A stretch of DNA of 64,000 nucleotides from GCA-2693325 sp036343635 (GTDB lineage Bacteria; Latescibacterota; UBA2968; UBA8231), in NCBI GenBank assembly GCA_036343635.1, contig JAYYVF010000066.1, positions 62,001 to 126,000 of the forward strand, in the 5' to 3' direction. The notes beneath the pieces were generated by a model that saw only the letters and a list, made by a program, of their open reading frames with translations, was not told the origin of the DNA and ran no database searches. Both the position numbers and the translations under genes were made by a program. This document shows positions 1-9,403 of the stretch, one piece after another (positions within the stretch are counted from its first letter, which is position 1; every line of letters starts with the position of its first letter).

Positions 1-2315
1 TGGGTAATAGAGAAACTGCTGATTTTGTAGATAATCTGAAAGGGGTTGGATATTATCATGCAACTTGTGCCGGCATAACCATTTCTATTGATGATGTTGT
101 CGTTCCTGACGCAAAAACTGAATTGATTGATGATGCCCTTGGCGAGGTAGAAAAAATACGGGATCAGTATGTCAATGGTATAATCACGGACGGTGAACGT
201 TATAACAAAGTTATCGATGTATGGACTCATGCTACGTCGAGTGTTTCGCGAGCTGTGCAGCAGACGTTAGAATCAGCTGAAGGCGGTTTCAATTCTGTAT
301 ATATCATGAAGGATTCTGGCGCGCGTGGTAGTGAGGATCAAATAAAACAGCTTGGCGGCATGCGTGGTCTAATGAATAAACCGCAAAAGAAGTTGACTGG
401 GGCAGTGGGTGAAATTATCGAAACGCCGATTATAGCTTCCTTTAAAGAAGGGTTGTCTGTGCTGGAGTATTTTATTTCGACGCATGGCGCACGCAAGGGG
501 TTGGCCGATACTGCATTAAAAACGGCTGAGGCAGGGTATCTTACCAGACGAATGGTTGATGTTGCTCAAGATATGGTGATTAGCGAGGTAGATTGTGGCA
601 CGACGCAGGGTTTAATGGTAGGTGCCCTTAAGGATGGCGAGGAAATCATCCAACCTCTTTCTGCGCGCATTGTTGGTCGTGTGCTACAAGAGGATGTCCG
701 TGATGCTGACGAAAAAATCGCGGTCAAAGCAGGTCAACTTATTTTGGAAGATACTGCAAATGTTATTGCTCAAACTGGTGTCGAAGAGGTGCTGGTTAGG
801 TCTGTATTAAATTGTGAATCGGATCGCGGGATATGTGCTATGTGTTATGGTCGGAATATGGCAACCGGCGAGCTTGTAAATAATGGGGAAGCAGTAGGCG
901 TTGTGGCAGCTCAGAGTATCGGTGAACCAGGGACGCAATTGACGTTGCGTACGTTTCATATCGGCGGCACTTCAAGTCGAATCGCCGAGAATACACAAAT
1001 CTTAGCTCGTCGTGCTGGCGTACTAAAATTTGTGAATGTCGATACTGTCGTGAGTGAGGAAATAGGGGAAACTGTATTGGGTCGGAATGGTGAGATTGAG
1101 TTGCTGGATGAGCAGAACCGGGTTCGTTCCCGTTTCAATGTCCCTTATGGAGCTCTGTTAAAAGTTAAGGATGATCAGACTGTTGAGGAGGATACTGTTA
1201 TGTATGAATGGGATCCTTACAGTAACAGTATTGTATCTGATCGTGCGGGTAAAATTCGCTTCATGGATATCACTGATGGTACTACGATGCGTGAAGAGGT
1301 GGAAGAAACAACGGGTATGAGCACTCGAACAATCGTAGAGCAACGCGATCGTACATTGAACCCTCAAATAGAGATTTCTAGCAAAGACCGAGGGGAAAGA
1401 TCCTATCACATTCCGGTTGGTGCACGCTTGTTAATAGAAGACGGAGATGATATTTACCCAGGTCAAGTTTTGGTCAAGATCCCTCGTGAACGTTCAAAGA
1501 CTCGTGACATTACCGGAGGGTTACCACGCGTTGCCGAACTTTTCGAGGCTCGTCGCCCGAAAGAGCCGGCCGTAATTTCTGAGATTGATGGAACGGTAGC
1601 ATTTGGAGGGATCGTAAGAGGTAATAGAGAATTATTAGTCACTTCAGTAGATGATGAACAGAAGAAATATCTTGTTCCTTATGGGAAACATTTGCGGGTT
1701 CATGAGGGGGATAGGGTTGTTGCAGGAGAACGGCTCTCAGAAGGTTCAGTGAATCCGCATGATATACTTAAGGTTCAGGGCACTCATGCTGTTCAGGAAT
1801 ATTTGGTAAATGAGATTCAAGATGTGTATCGGTTGCAGGCAGTTGATATCGACGACAAGCATATTGAAACCATCGTTCGACAAATGTTGCAGAAGGTTAA
1901 AGTTGTCGACCCTGGAGATACCAATTTTCTTGAAGGAGAAGAGGTTGACAAGATTAAGTTCAACAAAGAAAACGAGAAGGTATTGGGAGAAGGCGGAGAT
2001 CCTGCTACGTGTCAGCCGATTCTGCTTGGTATCACTCGTGCTTCGCTTCGGACAGATAGTTTCATTTCTGCTGCTTCGTTTCAGGAAACAACTAGGGTTC
2101 TTACGGAGGCGGCAGTTCAAGGCAAGGTTGATCAACTGCGGGGTTTAAAAGAAAATGTGATAATTGGTCGCTTGATTCCTGCCGGAACTGGTTCGGACAC
2201 TTATAGCGACGTGGCCTACACGGATCATAGTCCAGAAATAGATGATTCCGAAGAGGGCGTCGCTGATTTGAATTCAGCCTCGGACCGTGTTACATCTGGA
2301 GTTTTAAACCAATAA
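1..2315 (+). CDS. rpoC: RNA polymerase beta' subunit, C-terminal part (5'-truncated by window edge)
   Basis: The frame is already open at base 3, so this is the last ~770 residues of RpoC; the start lies outside the window. Landmarks in order: the ITDGERYNKVID segment, GARGS…QLGGMRGLM (active-centre region), the bridge helix (GARKGLADTALKTAEAGYL), four cysteines of the second zinc site (one near base 595, then C-x7-C-x2-C near 811-845), and the trigger loop QSIGEPGTQLTLRTFHIGG. It builds the catalytic core of RNA polymerase together with RpoB. It is followed by rpsL after 75 bases carrying a good promoter, so the str genes need not depend on rpoBC transcription. The family assignment is secure. 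Confidence 0.98.
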   Translation, partial: GNRETADFVDNLKGVGYYHATCAGITISIDDVVVPDAKTELIDDALGEVEKIRDQYVNGIITDGERYNKVIDVWTHATSSVSRAVQQTLESAEGGFNSVYIMKDSGARGSEDQIKQLGGMRGLMNKPQKKLTGAVGEIIETPIIASFKEGLSVLEYFISTHGARKGLADTALKTAEAGYLTRRMVDVAQDMVISEVDCGTTQGLMVGALKDGEEIIQPLSARIVGRVLQEDVRDADEKIAVKAGQLILEDTANVIAQTGVEEVLVRSVLNCESDRGICAMCYGRNMATGELVNNGEAVGVVAAQSIGEPGTQLTLRTFHIGGTSSRIAENTQILARRAGVLKFVNVDTVVSEEIGETVLGRNGEIELLDEQNRVRSRFNVPYGALLKVKDDQTVEEDTVMYEWDPYSNSIVSDRAGKIRFMDITDGTTMREEVEETTGMSTRTIVEQRDRTLNPQIEISSKDRGERSYHIPVGARLLIEDGDDIYPGQVLVKIPRERSKTRDITGGLPRVAELFEARRPKEPAVISEIDGTVAFGGIVRGNRELLVTSVDDEQKKYLVPYGKHLRVHEGDRVVAGERLSEGSVNPHDILKVQGTHAVQEYLVNEIQDVYRLQAVDIDDKHIETIVRQMLQKVKVVDPGDTNFLEGEEVDKIKFNKENEKVLGEGGDPATCQPILLGITRASLRTDSFISAASFQETTRVLTEAAVQGKVDQLRGLKENVIIGRLIPAGTGSDTYSDVAYTDHSPEIDDSEEGVADLNSASDRVTSGVLNQ

Positions 2316-2319
2316 AATA

Positions 2320-2348
2320 TTGACAGTTTTCGGGTTTGTGGTTAAATT
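2320..2348 (+). promoter_or_regulatory. Sigma-70-type promoter ahead of the str operon
   Basis: A perfect -35 TTGACA (2320-2325), a 17-base spacer and TAAATT (2343-2348) lie between the rpoC stop and rpsL. The expected transcription start is near 2355, giving a leader of ~35 bases that includes a purine-rich AACGGAG before the TTG start. The same TTGACA-N17-TAAATT arrangement recurs at 50925-50953, which supports it as a house promoter form of this genome. Confidence 0.7.
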
Positions 2349-2390
2349 TTGAGTTTGCTATTTATATGCATTTAACGGAGAAAAAAGTCG

Positions 2391-2768
2391 TTGCCGACAA
2401 TTAGTCAACTAGTTCGTAAGGGCCGAACCAAAATCGTTAAGAAAAACGATGCACCCGCGTTAGAGAATTGCCCACAGAGGCGGGGGGTGTGCACTCGTGT
2501 ATTTACTACGACGCCGAAAAAACCGAACTCCGCATTGCGTAAGATGGCAAGGGTAAGGTTGACGACCGGAATTGAGGTTACCGCATATGTGCCTGGCGAA
2601 GGCCATACCCTACAGGAACACTCGATTGTGCTTGTTCGCGGTGGCCGAATTAAGGACTGTCCTGGAGTGCGGTATCATATTGTCCGGGGGGTATTGGACG
2701 CGACAGGTGTTTCCGATCGAAAGCAAGCTCGTTCAAAGTATGGCGCTCGTCGCCCTGATTCGGCTTAG
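2391..2768 (+). CDS. rpsL: Small-subunit ribosomal protein S12 (uS12)
   Basis: 125 residues, the usual bacterial S12 length. PTISQLVRKGR at the N-terminus and the decoding-centre loops TTPKKPNSALRK and GGRIKDCPGVRYHIVRG are intact; the lysines at the classical streptomycin-resistance positions look wild type. The start is TTG, the only start that yields the conserved PTISQL N-terminus. First gene of the str operon, 15 bases before rpsG. Confidence 0.98.
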   Translation: MPTISQLVRKGRTKIVKKNDAPALENCPQRRGVCTRVFTTTPKKPNSALRKMARVRLTTGIEVTAYVPGEGHTLQEHSIVLVRGGRIKDCPGVRYHIVRGVLDATGVSDRKQARSKYGARRPDSA

Positions 2769-2783
2769 GTAAGGGGATAGGAT

Positions 2784-3254
2784 ATGTCGCGTCGAAAGAA
2801 AGCAGTTAAACGTAAACTCTTACCGGATCCAAAGTATAATAACGTCTTGGCATCTCGTTTTATAAATTCGCTGATGACTCAGGGTAAGCGAAGTGTAGCG
2901 GAGCGTATATTTTATCTTGCTATTGACTTGGTAGAAGAAAAAGCAGACCAAAGCGCTATTGACGTTTTTCAAAAAGCGTTAGAAAATGTCAAGCCTATGG
3001 TTATGGTTAAATCTCGGAGAGTGGGTGGTCAAACTTATCAAGTTCCAATAGAAGTTCGCCCGGACGAGAGGACTGCACGGTCGATACGTTGGATTATTCG
3101 ATTCGCAAGGGAGCGATCGGAAAGGACCATGGCGGAGCGTTTGGCTAATGAATTTATTGCTGCATCCAATGGTGAGGGTGGTGCTGTGCGGCAACGTGAT
3201 GAAGTACACAGAATGGCGGAGGCCAATAAGGCTTTCGCCCATTACAGATTTTAA
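2784..3254 (+). CDS. rpsG: Small-subunit ribosomal protein S7 (uS7)
   Basis: 156 residues with the S7 N-terminus MSRRKKAVKRK, the core MTQGKRSVAERIFY and the C-terminal HRMAEANKAFAHYRF. S7 nucleates assembly of the 30S head by binding the 3' major domain of 16S rRNA. ATG start with a GGGGATAGG purine stretch upstream; 16 bases separate it from fusA. S7 is the autoregulator of the str operon in E. coli; no such site was identified here. Confidence 0.98.
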   Translation: MSRRKKAVKRKLLPDPKYNNVLASRFINSLMTQGKRSVAERIFYLAIDLVEEKADQSAIDVFQKALENVKPMVMVKSRRVGGQTYQVPIEVRPDERTARSIRWIIRFARERSERTMAERLANEFIAASNGEGGAVRQRDEVHRMAEANKAFAHYRF

Positions 3255-3270
3255 AGGAAATTAAGAAGTA

Positions 3271-5352
3271 ATGGCTCGTCAGTTTTCACTTGAAAAAACG
3301 CGTAATATCGGAATTGCAGCGCATATAGACGCTGGAAAAACGACTACCACCGAACGAATCCTGTATTATACAGGACGCCTGCATCGGATGGGAGAAGTGC
3401 ACGATGGTAACGCGACCATGGATTGGATGGAGCAGGAGCAAGAACGCGGCATTACGATTACTTCTGCGGCTACTGCTTGCGAATGGGATGACCATCGCAT
3501 CAATATTATCGACACCCCCGGTCATGTAGATTTTACGGCTGAAGTTGAACGATCGCTGCGTGTTTTGGATGGTGCTATAGGAGTTTTTTGTGGGGTTGGT
3601 GGAGTTGAGCCCCAATCTGAAACCGTATGGAGACAGGCTGATAAATACAAGGTGCCACGTATAGCGTTTGTTAACAAAATGGACCGCTCAGGAGCTGACT
3701 TTTTTAACGTGTTGGAAATGTTGGAGGATCGTCTTCATAGTAACTTTGTTCCAATCCAAATCCCTATCGGATCCGGTGAGACGTTCAATGGAATGGTCGA
3801 TCTGGTTGAAATGAAAGCAATCACTTTCGAAGAGGCATCTCACGGGGCGAATTTTTTTGAGGGAGACATACCTGAAGATTTGATGCCACAGGCATTGGAA
3901 TACCGTGAGCGGATGCTTGATTCAGTCGCAGCATATGACGACGGACTATTGGAGAAATTTCTTGAAGGTCAAGAAATAGATCCGCAGGAGATTCGCGTGG
4001 CCCTGCGTAAGGCTACTGTTACTTTGGAGGCAGTGCCTGTTGCATGCGGAAGTGCATACAAGCATAAGGGCGTTCAGCGTCTTTTGGATTCCGTCATTCA
4101 CTTCCTGCCTTCCCCGGCTGATGTTGCAGAAGTTTCGGGAACATTGCCTAATTCTGAAGAAGTTGCAAGTCGTCCAACTGAAGAGACAGCTCCCCTAGCT
4201 GCGCTAGCTTTCAAGGTGATGACGGATCCTTTTGTAGGTCGCTTAACGTTTGCTCGAGTCTATTCTGGAATATTGGAAGCTGGGTCTTATGTTTATAATG
4301 TGACGACCGAAAAACGCGAACGGGTCTCGCGTTTGGTAGAGATGCACGCGAATGAGCGGACTGAATTAAAGCAGGCCTACGCAGGCGACATCATAGCGCT
4401 TGTTGGCTTAAAAGATACCACTACAGGTGATACTATATGTGATGAGAAGGAACAAATTGTTCTTGAAAAAATAGAATTTGCTGAACCTGTTGTCCATGTT
4501 GCGATTGAACCGAAGACGCGGTCAGACCAAGAGCAATTGCACGTTGCACTGGCGAAGCTTGCCGAAGAGGACCCGACTTTCAAGGTGAAAGTTGATGATG
4601 AGACGGCTCAGACTGTGATGTCAGGTATGGGTGAGTTACATCTAGAAATTTTAATTGATCGCCTTTTTCGTGAATTCAATGTGGAAGCTAATGTTGGACA
4701 GCCTCAAGTTGCGTACAAAGAGGGAATGAGAAAGCCTGCGCATGGGACGGGTCGCTTTATTCGCCAATCAGGTGGTCGTGGTCAATTTGGTCACGTAGAA
4801 ATGGAAATTGAACCAGGAGAAGCTGGAACAGGCTTGGTTTTCGAATCTAAAGTTGTAGGCGGTAATATTCCTCGTGAGTTTATCAATCCTGCAAGAGATG
4901 GTATCAAGGAAGCAATGGATAACGGTCCAGTAGCTGGTTTCCCTATTGAAGATGCGAAGGTTACTTTGGTGGATGGTTCGTTTCATGCGGTTGATTCCTC
5001 AGAAATGGCATTCAAGATAGCCGGTTCGATGGGCTTCAAAAATGGAGCAGCGAACGCAGATCCATTTTTAATGGAGCCGATAATGGATCTGGAGGTTGTT
5101 GTTCCCGAGCAATACTTAGGGGACGTCATGGGCGACTTGAACTCTCATCGCGGAGAAGTCCAGGGCATGAACCCACGCGGGGATGCACAGGTTATTAAGG
5201 CATTTATACCTCTTAGTGAAACGTTTGGATATGCTACACGTTTACGATCTTTAACACAGGGTCGGGCAGTATTTACTCTTCAATTTGCAAAATATAGTGA
5301 GGTGCCTCGAAATATCACCGAGGCGATTATCGCGAAAGACAGTGGGAAATAA
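3271..5352 (+). CDS. fusA: Elongation factor G
   Basis: 693 residues, standard length. GTP-binding motifs: AHIDAGKTTTTERIL (G1), RGITITSAAT (G2), DTPGHVDFT (G3), NKMDRSGAD (G4). The later domains include the G-domain IV signature near GGRGQFGHVEMEIEPGE and the domain V region ending PRNITEAIIAKDSGK. It catalyses ribosomal translocation and, with RRF, ribosome recycling. It sits in its canonical place between rpsG and tuf, so it is the translation EF-G rather than a tetracycline-resistance-like paralogue. Confidence 0.98.
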   Translation: MARQFSLEKTRNIGIAAHIDAGKTTTTERILYYTGRLHRMGEVHDGNATMDWMEQEQERGITITSAATACEWDDHRINIIDTPGHVDFTAEVERSLRVLDGAIGVFCGVGGVEPQSETVWRQADKYKVPRIAFVNKMDRSGADFFNVLEMLEDRLHSNFVPIQIPIGSGETFNGMVDLVEMKAITFEEASHGANFFEGDIPEDLMPQALEYRERMLDSVAAYDDGLLEKFLEGQEIDPQEIRVALRKATVTLEAVPVACGSAYKHKGVQRLLDSVIHFLPSPADVAEVSGTLPNSEEVASRPTEETAPLAALAFKVMTDPFVGRLTFARVYSGILEAGSYVYNVTTEKRERVSRLVEMHANERTELKQAYAGDIIALVGLKDTTTGDTICDEKEQIVLEKIEFAEPVVHVAIEPKTRSDQEQLHVALAKLAEEDPTFKVKVDDETAQTVMSGMGELHLEILIDRLFREFNVEANVGQPQVAYKEGMRKPAHGTGRFIRQSGGRGQFGHVEMEIEPGEAGTGLVFESKVVGGNIPREFINPARDGIKEAMDNGPVAGFPIEDAKVTLVDGSFHAVDSSEMAFKIAGSMGFKNGAANADPFLMEPIMDLEVVVPEQYLGDVMGDLNSHRGEVQGMNPRGDAQVIKAFIPLSETFGYATRLRSLTQGRAVFTLQFAKYSEVPRNITEAIIAKDSGK

Positions 5353-5401
5353 CAATAATTGCTTGATTTGCAATTAACGTAGAGAAGAAAGGAATTTAAA
5401 A

Positions 5402-6592
5402 ATGGCCAAGGAACAGTTTGAACGTAATAAGCCGCATGTGAATATCGGCACGATCGGCCACGTGGATCATGGTAAGACCACGTTGACGGCTGCTATTACC
5501 TTGCACTTGGCCAGCAAAGGGTTGGCTGAGGCTAAAAATATTGAGGAGATAGATAATGCCCCTGAAGAAAAAGAACGGGGTGTTACTATCAATGTTTCGC
5601 ACCAGGAATATGAGACTGAGAATAGACATTATGCCCACGTCGATTGTCCGGGACATGCTGACTACATCAAGAACATGATTACGGGTGCGGCACAGATGGA
5701 TGGCGCCATTCTTGTAGTGAGTGCTGCAGACGGACCGATGATCCAGACGCGTGAGCATATTCTTTTAGCAAGACAGGTCAATGTACCGCGAATCTGCGTA
5801 TTTTTGAATAAGGTAGATCAGGTTGATGATGAGGAACTTCTTGATTTAGTCGAGTTGGAAACTCGTGAACTATTGAGCGAGTATGGATTTGAAGGAGATG
5901 ATACGCCAGTTGTTCGCGGTTCGGCCCTTCAAGCCTTTGAAGGCGATGAAGGTCCAACGGGGAAACCGGCAATTGATGAATTGATGACGTCCGTAGATGA
6001 ATGGATACCGATGCCTGAGCGACCAGTAGATCAGCCTTTTCTGATGCCAATAGAAGATGTGTTTAGTATTTCAGGACGAGGTACTGTGGGGACTGGGCGC
6101 GTAGAGCGCGGTATCATTAAGGTTAGTGAAGAGGTAGAAGTTGTCGGGATTCGGGAAACACGTACTACTACGATCACTGGCGTAGAAATGTTCCGCAAAC
6201 TGCTTGATGAGGGACGAGCTGGTGATAATGTAGGACTATTGTTTCGTGGCGTAGAAAAAGAGGAACTACTTCGCGGGATGGTGGTTTGTAAGCCCGGATC
6301 AATTGCGCCACACACTAAATTTAAGGCTGAGGTCTACGTCCTTACGAGTAAAGAGGGAGGGCGTGAAAAACCCTTTTTCTCTGGCTATCGTCCTCAGTTT
6401 TTCTTTCGTACTACAGATGTTACGGGAACGATAGCATTGCCCGAAGGCACTGAGATGGTTATGCCCGGTGATAATGTTACGATGGACGTGGATTTGATTC
6501 AACCGATCGCTGTTGAGGCCAACTTGCGTTTTGCTATTCGTGAAGGTGGACGCACAATTGGTTCCGGCGTTGTTACAGAAATAACAGAGTAA
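5402..6592 (+). CDS. tuf: Elongation factor Tu
   Basis: 396 residues. G motifs: GHVDHGKTTLTAAIT, the switch I segment ERGVTINVSHQEYET, DCPGHADYIKNM and NKVDQVDD. Switch I has NVSHQEY where most EF-Tu proteins have NTAHVEY; this is a lineage-type substitution, not damage. It delivers aminoacyl-tRNA to the ribosomal A site. A good AGAAAGGA ribosome-binding site precedes ATG. Only 27 bases separate it from rpsJ, so the str and S10 operons look transcriptionally joined. Confidence 0.98.
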   Translation: MAKEQFERNKPHVNIGTIGHVDHGKTTLTAAITLHLASKGLAEAKNIEEIDNAPEEKERGVTINVSHQEYETENRHYAHVDCPGHADYIKNMITGAAQMDGAILVVSAADGPMIQTREHILLARQVNVPRICVFLNKVDQVDDEELLDLVELETRELLSEYGFEGDDTPVVRGSALQAFEGDEGPTGKPAIDELMTSVDEWIPMPERPVDQPFLMPIEDVFSISGRGTVGTGRVERGIIKVSEEVEVVGIRETRTTTITGVEMFRKLLDEGRAGDNVGLLFRGVEKEELLRGMVVCKPGSIAPHTKFKAEVYVLTSKEGGREKPFFSGYRPQFFFRTTDVTGTIALPEGTEMVMPGDNVTMDVDLIQPIAVEANLRFAIREGGRTIGSGVVTEITE

Positions 6593-6619
6593 TGTTACAA
6601 TTCGGGGAGATGCGCTAAA

Positions 6620-6928
6620 GTGGCTGTTGATAGAATACGGATACGTTTGAAGGCGTACGACCACGCTGCTCTTGACCGTTCCGTGGATGAGATAGTACAA
6701 ACGGTGAAACGGAGCGGAGCAAGGATTTGTGGTCCGGTGCCTTTGCCTACTGCTCGAAGCATTTACACTGTTTTACGGTCGCCTCACGTGGACAAAAAGT
6801 CGCGGGAGCAATTTGAAACTCGTGTCCATAAACGTCTTATTGATATCTACGATTCGACGCCGCAGACCGTGGATGCACTCATGAAGTTGGATTTGCCTGC
6901 CGGTATCGGCATTGACATTAAGGTTTAG
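6620..6928 (+). CDS. rpsJ: Small-subunit ribosomal protein S10 (uS10)
   Basis: 102 residues; IRIRLKAYDHAALDRSV at the N-terminus and the internal GPVPLPT and SPHVDKKSREQFE motifs are diagnostic. GTG start preceded by TTCGGGGAGATG. S10 is a 30S head protein and a NusB partner in antitermination. In nearly all bacteria rplC (L3) follows; here the next gene, seven bases on, is rplD. Confidence 0.98.
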   Translation: MAVDRIRIRLKAYDHAALDRSVDEIVQTVKRSGARICGPVPLPTARSIYTVLRSPHVDKKSREQFETRVHKRLIDIYDSTPQTVDALMKLDLPAGIGIDIKV

Positions 6929-6935
6929 AGAGAAG

Positions 6936-7592
6936 ATGGCTACACAGGTTGAGGTCTTGGGTATAGATGGCAAACCAACTGGATCAGTTGAACTTTCTGA
7001 TGAGTTGTTCGCAGTGGAGGTTTCTGAATATGCCATTTATCGTGCTGTGGTAGCTTATGAGGCTAACCAACGACAAGGGACGGCCAAAGTTAAGACTCGT
7101 TCGGAAGTTTCATTAACCAGTAAGAAACACCATAGACAGAAGGGGACGGGTGGTGCACGGCGTGGTTCGAATCGGTCTCCGCTGATTCGTGGAGGTGGAG
7201 TTGCTTTTGGCCCTCAACCTCGGTCATATAACATCAGGTTACCCAAATCGCTGAAGAGGTTAGCGTTTCGTTCAGCTCTCACCGTTAAGTGTTCGAATGA
7301 TCAAATCAAAATTGTTGATGATTTTGATTTTGAAAGACCAAGCACTAAGTCTTTTCAGGGCGTTTTGAATGCCTGTGGATTGGTTGGTCCGAAAGTTTTG
7401 TTTGTAACGCCGGAAAAAGTCTCGGTCTTGGTTCAATCGAGTGGAAACCTTAGACATGTTAAAACGACGCACGTAGGGTCTCTTGGGGCTTACGATGTGA
7501 TAGCCTCAGATATTGTGCTATTTACTCGCCATGCTATGGATAGATTAAATGAACATCATGTTATAGGCGTAGAGGAGTTAGCCGGTGTCTAA
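6936..7592 (+). CDS. rplD: Large-subunit ribosomal protein L4 (uL4)
   Basis: 218 residues from ATG 6936, which follows AGAGAGAAG; earlier in-frame starts would lie inside rpsJ. Core motifs: VVAYEANQRQGTAKVKTRSEV, HRQKGTGGARRGSNRSPL and FGPQPRSYNIRLPK, the extended loop that lines the peptide exit tunnel. It sits directly after rpsJ, with rplC absent from between them. In E. coli L4 represses the S10 operon; no leader for that was recognised. The stop overlaps the start of rplW. Confidence 0.96.
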   Translation: MATQVEVLGIDGKPTGSVELSDELFAVEVSEYAIYRAVVAYEANQRQGTAKVKTRSEVSLTSKKHHRQKGTGGARRGSNRSPLIRGGGVAFGPQPRSYNIRLPKSLKRLAFRSALTVKCSNDQIKIVDDFDFERPSTKSFQGVLNACGLVGPKVLFVTPEKVSVLVQSSGNLRHVKTTHVGSLGAYDVIASDIVLFTRHAMDRLNEHHVIGVEELAGV

Positions 7593-7872
7593 TCCTAGGT
7601 CCATTATTTTAAAGCCGGTTCTAACGGAGAAGGCTACGAATCTTCGTGAAGGTAATAAGTATGCGTTTCGTGTTCATCCTAAGGCCAATAAAATCGCTAT
7701 TCGACAGGCCGTTGAGGATATCTTTTCTGTGACAGTTAAGTCTGTTCGTACGGTTGCTGTGCCGCGGAAACCGAAAAGACAGGGAATGTTTCAAGGTTAT
7801 CGAGCTGGATGGAAGAAGGCCTACGTCACTCTAAGGGCTGGCGATTCTATTGAGGTAGTTGAAAATGTATAG
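7585..7872 (+). CDS. rplW: Large-subunit ribosomal protein L23 (uL23)
   Basis: 95 residues, starting at GTG inside the last codons of rplD (8-base overlap, so translational coupling is likely). ILKPVLTEKATNL, YAFRVHPKANKIAIRQAVE and VPRKPKRQGMFQG match L23. The protein sits at the tunnel exit and docks trigger factor and SRP. Confidence 0.97.
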   Translation: MSNPRSIILKPVLTEKATNLREGNKYAFRVHPKANKIAIRQAVEDIFSVTVKSVRTVAVPRKPKRQGMFQGYRAGWKKAYVTLRAGDSIEVVENV

Positions 7873-7883
7873 GTTGGTTAGAT

Positions 7884-8723
7884 ATGGCAGTTAAAAGGTT
7901 TCGTCCGATTACGCCTACGCTTCGTTATAAAACGGTAAACTCTTTTGCAGAGGTAGATGGATCAGGTCCTGAGAAATCTTTGTTGCGTGGTGCAGTCGGT
8001 AAGTCTGGAGGGCGCAACAACCAGGGGCGAATGACCATGCGTCGGCGGGGCGGTGGACATAAACGTCGTTATAGGGTCATCGATTTTAAGCGTAATAAAT
8101 TGGGCGTTCCCGGTAAAGTATCTTCCATAGAATACGATCCCAATCGCTCAGCGTTCATCGCTTTGGTTGTGTATGCTGATGGAGACAAGCGATATGTTCT
8201 CGCACCGTCTGGTCTTAATGCGGGTGATCAGATTATCTCTGGCTCGAACGTGCCAATAAGCGTTGGCAATTCAATGCCATTGCTAGACATGCCACTAGGG
8301 GCTGTGATTCATAATGTCGAACTTAAGCCTGGTGCTGGCGGACAACTTGCCCGTAGCGCTGGAACCGAAGTTCAATTATTGGGACGAAGCGACGAAAATG
8401 GCCGCGCGCAATTGCGTTTGCCTTCTGGGGAAATAAGAGAAGTGGAAGCTCGTTGCATGGCAACCTTAGGGCAAGTGGGTAATGCAGAGCACGCTAATGT
8501 AGTTATTGGGAAGGCTGGGCGCTCTCGTTGGTTGGGGCGTCGTCCTAAAGTGCGTGGTTCCGTGATGAATCCGGTGGATCATCCGCATGGTGGAGGTGAG
8601 GGAAAAACTGGAAGTGGCCGTCACCCTGTTACGCCGTGGGGCAAGCCAACCAAGGGTTATAAGACGCGCAAACACAAGAATCGTTCCGATTCAATGATCT
8701 TACGACGTAGAAACGCGAAGTAA
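7884..8723 (+). CDS. rplB: Large-subunit ribosomal protein L2 (uL2)
   Basis: 279 residues. Contains GGRNNQGRMTMRRRGGGHK and the C-terminal MNPVDHPHGGGEGK segment with the conserved histidine near the peptidyl-transferase centre, then the basic tail. L2 is required for subunit association and peptidyl transfer. ATG start, 11 bases after rplW. Confidence 0.98.
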   Translation: MAVKRFRPITPTLRYKTVNSFAEVDGSGPEKSLLRGAVGKSGGRNNQGRMTMRRRGGGHKRRYRVIDFKRNKLGVPGKVSSIEYDPNRSAFIALVVYADGDKRYVLAPSGLNAGDQIISGSNVPISVGNSMPLLDMPLGAVIHNVELKPGAGGQLARSAGTEVQLLGRSDENGRAQLRLPSGEIREVEARCMATLGQVGNAEHANVVIGKAGRSRWLGRRPKVRGSVMNPVDHPHGGGEGKTGSGRHPVTPWGKPTKGYKTRKHKNRSDSMILRRRNAK

Positions 8724-8740
8724 GGAGTAAAAGAGATAAT

Positions 8741-9028
8741 ATGCCAAGGTCGGTAAAAAAGGGGCCATTTATAGATGCCCATCTAGAATCAAAAGTTGAA
8801 GAGCTGAACCGTTCTGGAAATAAGAGTGTGGTCAAGACGTGGTCTCGTCGGTCAACAATTAGTCCGGACTTTGTCGGGCATACCTTGGCTGTTTACAATG
8901 GAAATAAATTCATCCCAGTGTATATAACCGAAAATATGGTGGGACATAAGCTTGGTGAGTTTGCGCCTACCCGTACGTTTCGGGGACACGGGGGCAAGTT
9001 GACCGAACGTAGTACCAGCGTCCGGTAA
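8741..9028 (+). CDS. rpsS: Small-subunit ribosomal protein S19 (uS19)
   Basis: 95 residues; MPRSVKKGPFID, TWSRRSTISPDFVGHT and GHKLGEFAPTRTFRGH are the family signatures. It binds 16S rRNA in the 30S head with S13. Seventeen bases follow rplB, with a GGAGTAAAAGAGA purine tract upstream. Confidence 0.98.
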   Translation: MPRSVKKGPFIDAHLESKVEELNRSGNKSVVKTWSRRSTISPDFVGHTLAVYNGNKFIPVYITENMVGHKLGEFAPTRTFRGHGGKLTERSTSVR

Positions 9029-9044
9029 AGAAAGTTTAAGACTA

Positions 9045-9392
9045 ATGGAAGCTCGAGCAAGACTAACACAGGTGGGTATCCCCGCAACGAAGATGCGTCA
9101 ATTGATCGATCTTGTGCGAGGTAAACCTGTGGAAGAAGCATTTACAATTCTCCGTTTTTCTTCTCGTCCCGTTGCTAAGGATGTTGAGAAAACGTTGCGA
9201 TCGGCCGTATCGAATGGCGTAAATCAGGATGAAGAGAATCCAGTGGATGAAGAAGATATGTACGTTAAAGAAATTTTTGCTGATGAAGGTAGAGATTTAA
9301 AGCGTATTCGTCCTCGGGCACGTGGTTCCGCGGACCGTATTAAAAAACGCCATTGTCATCTAACCGTGGTCGTAAGCGACCAGGTAAATTAA
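9045..9392 (+). CDS. rplV: Large-subunit ribosomal protein L22 (uL22)
   Basis: 115 residues. Conserved TKMRQLIDLVRGKPVEEAF and RIRPRARGSADRIKKRHCHLTVVV; the latter is the beta-hairpin that reaches the exit tunnel. ATG start. The stop lies 11 bases before the TTG start of rpsC. Confidence 0.97.
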   Translation: MEARARLTQVGIPATKMRQLIDLVRGKPVEEAFTILRFSSRPVAKDVEKTLRSAVSNGVNQDEENPVDEEDMYVKEIFADEGRDLKRIRPRARGSADRIKKRHCHLTVVVSDQVN

Positions 9393-9403
9393 GGGGCGCA
9401 TTT

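Noticed and set aside
1746..2135. 129-codon minus-strand frame inside rpoC
   Set aside because: Shadow of the conserved rpoC frame.
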